A stretch of 64,000 nucleotides of DNA from Anticarsia gemmatalis (taxonomy: Eukaryota > Arthropoda > Insecta > Lepidoptera > Erebidae): positions 2,705,124 to 2,769,123 of the forward strand of contig NC_134775.1 of assembly GCF_050436995.1 (NCBI RefSeq). The letters run 5' to 3'. The notes below the pieces were generated by a model. That model was not told the origin of the DNA, did no database searches, and was given only the letters and a program-made list of their open reading frames with translations. The first letter of the stretch is position 1. Each line of letters opens with the position of its first letter. Below, one piece after another: positions 63,310-64,000 of the stretch. The position numbers were made by a program, and so were the translations under genes.

Positions 63310-64000
63310 CAGGGTGTAAAAGACAGTCTACCGAAAACGAAAAAAAATGATTCTAGACACGATTCTGGTGCTTATGGCGCTGAAAATTTTCATCGCTTTT
63401 TTCTTGATTTTTCCGAATTTTTATGCGTTTTTTTTATTTTTTTGGTATTATTTCGTTAATACTACACAATGCAACATGAATATGAAAAAAAAATCCGCCA
63501 TATTACTGTTTTTCACAAAAAACAGCAATGGATTAAAACAACGTATAAAGCTATCAGCTGTTCGCGCGCGGCCAACGACACTGGGGCCCGCGGCCGGCCG
63601 CGACGGTCGACGTCACGCTGCGTACCTACGCGCGCCACACAGATACGATTACACACACAGCCGTCAGCCTCACACTCACTAGTATGCAGCGTTACTGAGT
63701 ATTTGTTCTATGTTAAAAATGAAAATGACATAATTATCCCGCTCTCCGATAAAAAATACATTCATAAGATTTAAAATGTGTGATATCTTATTATTACACG
63801 TACAAATACATACAGAACGACAAAAAATCCTGTTGATATTCTTAAGCGCTATAAAAATCTCTAATAAACAATTTAACATGTATTGTCGCTTTGTTCCATT
63901 TGTTCTTGCAAAATTCTATTCGATAATTTACACGCTCATTCATACTTCATACAAACGCGGTGCGACTTGAAAAGTAGATGGCCGTACTGACGCGTGACGC
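63310..64000 (-). mobile_element. TACAGGGTG family, further copy, cut by window end
   Basis: Begins CAGGGTGTAAAAGACAG six bases (TATATA) after the end of the previous copy and repeats the same right-half sequence in the same orientation up to the window edge. Confidence 0.85.

Overview
The window looks like a gene-poor, repeat-dense stretch of an insect nuclear genome, most likely a moth or butterfly. The evidence is the repeat content: many copies of a short Helitron family with 5' ends of the TCTATACTAATATTATAA type and a (CAAA)n tract, SINEs with tRNA-like heads, non-LTR retrotransposon 3' tails common in Lepidoptera, a Penelope-like element and a Mutator/NOF-like element. The lepidopteran assignment is inference. 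I found no convincing host gene; nearly every long reading frame belongs to a mobile element and most are broken.

Layout. 1-4390: Helitron 3' end, then a LINE ORF1 copy split by a 1.93-kb TIR element (1326-3256). 5020-13656 (minus): a spliced DDE_Tnp_4-type transposase gene (ISL2EU/Harbinger-like, tentative) whose last exon is split by a 5.4-kb NOF/Mutator-like transposon (5116-10499; long TIRs, exact 9-bp target duplication). 13838-17062: a complete hAT transposon with an uninterrupted 642-residue transposase and perfect 8-bp duplication. 17505-26147: a PHD-finger LINE broken by a second ISL2EU-like copy, an unknown 0.8-kb insert and a 488-bp MITE. 26400-33040: two copies of a 1.1-kb hairpin-headed repeat, a CCCGCGGG-bearing MITE, a SINE and a short copy of the TIR element. 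33960-35858: pogo/Tigger remnant. 37389-39826: Penelope-like element with GIY-YIG endonuclease. 40692-46113: another LINE, broken by a MITE and a 1.06-kb Helitron and cut by a second TIR-element copy. 47928-49355: two minus-strand LINE fragments. 49370-59173: a LINE scaffold into which a Gypsy-type LTR retrotransposon (50706-57329), Helitrons and a GGAGAATG element have inserted. 60501-64000: LINE 3' end, tandem Helitrons and two adjacent TIR-element copies.

The window is a record of nested insertions. Several can be ordered from the sequence itself because paralogous copies supply the empty site: two LINE-A copies carry different insertions and serve as each other's reference, and removing the NOF element plus one duplication leaves the host transposase frame continuous.

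The most interesting items are the C-terminal part of the NOF-like protein, which carries Cys and His boxes resembling a ubiquitin-specific protease (C19) fold; the paired hairpin repeats whose two arms co-vary between copies; the intact hAT element; and a small predicted acylated membrane protein in the leader of the Gypsy element.
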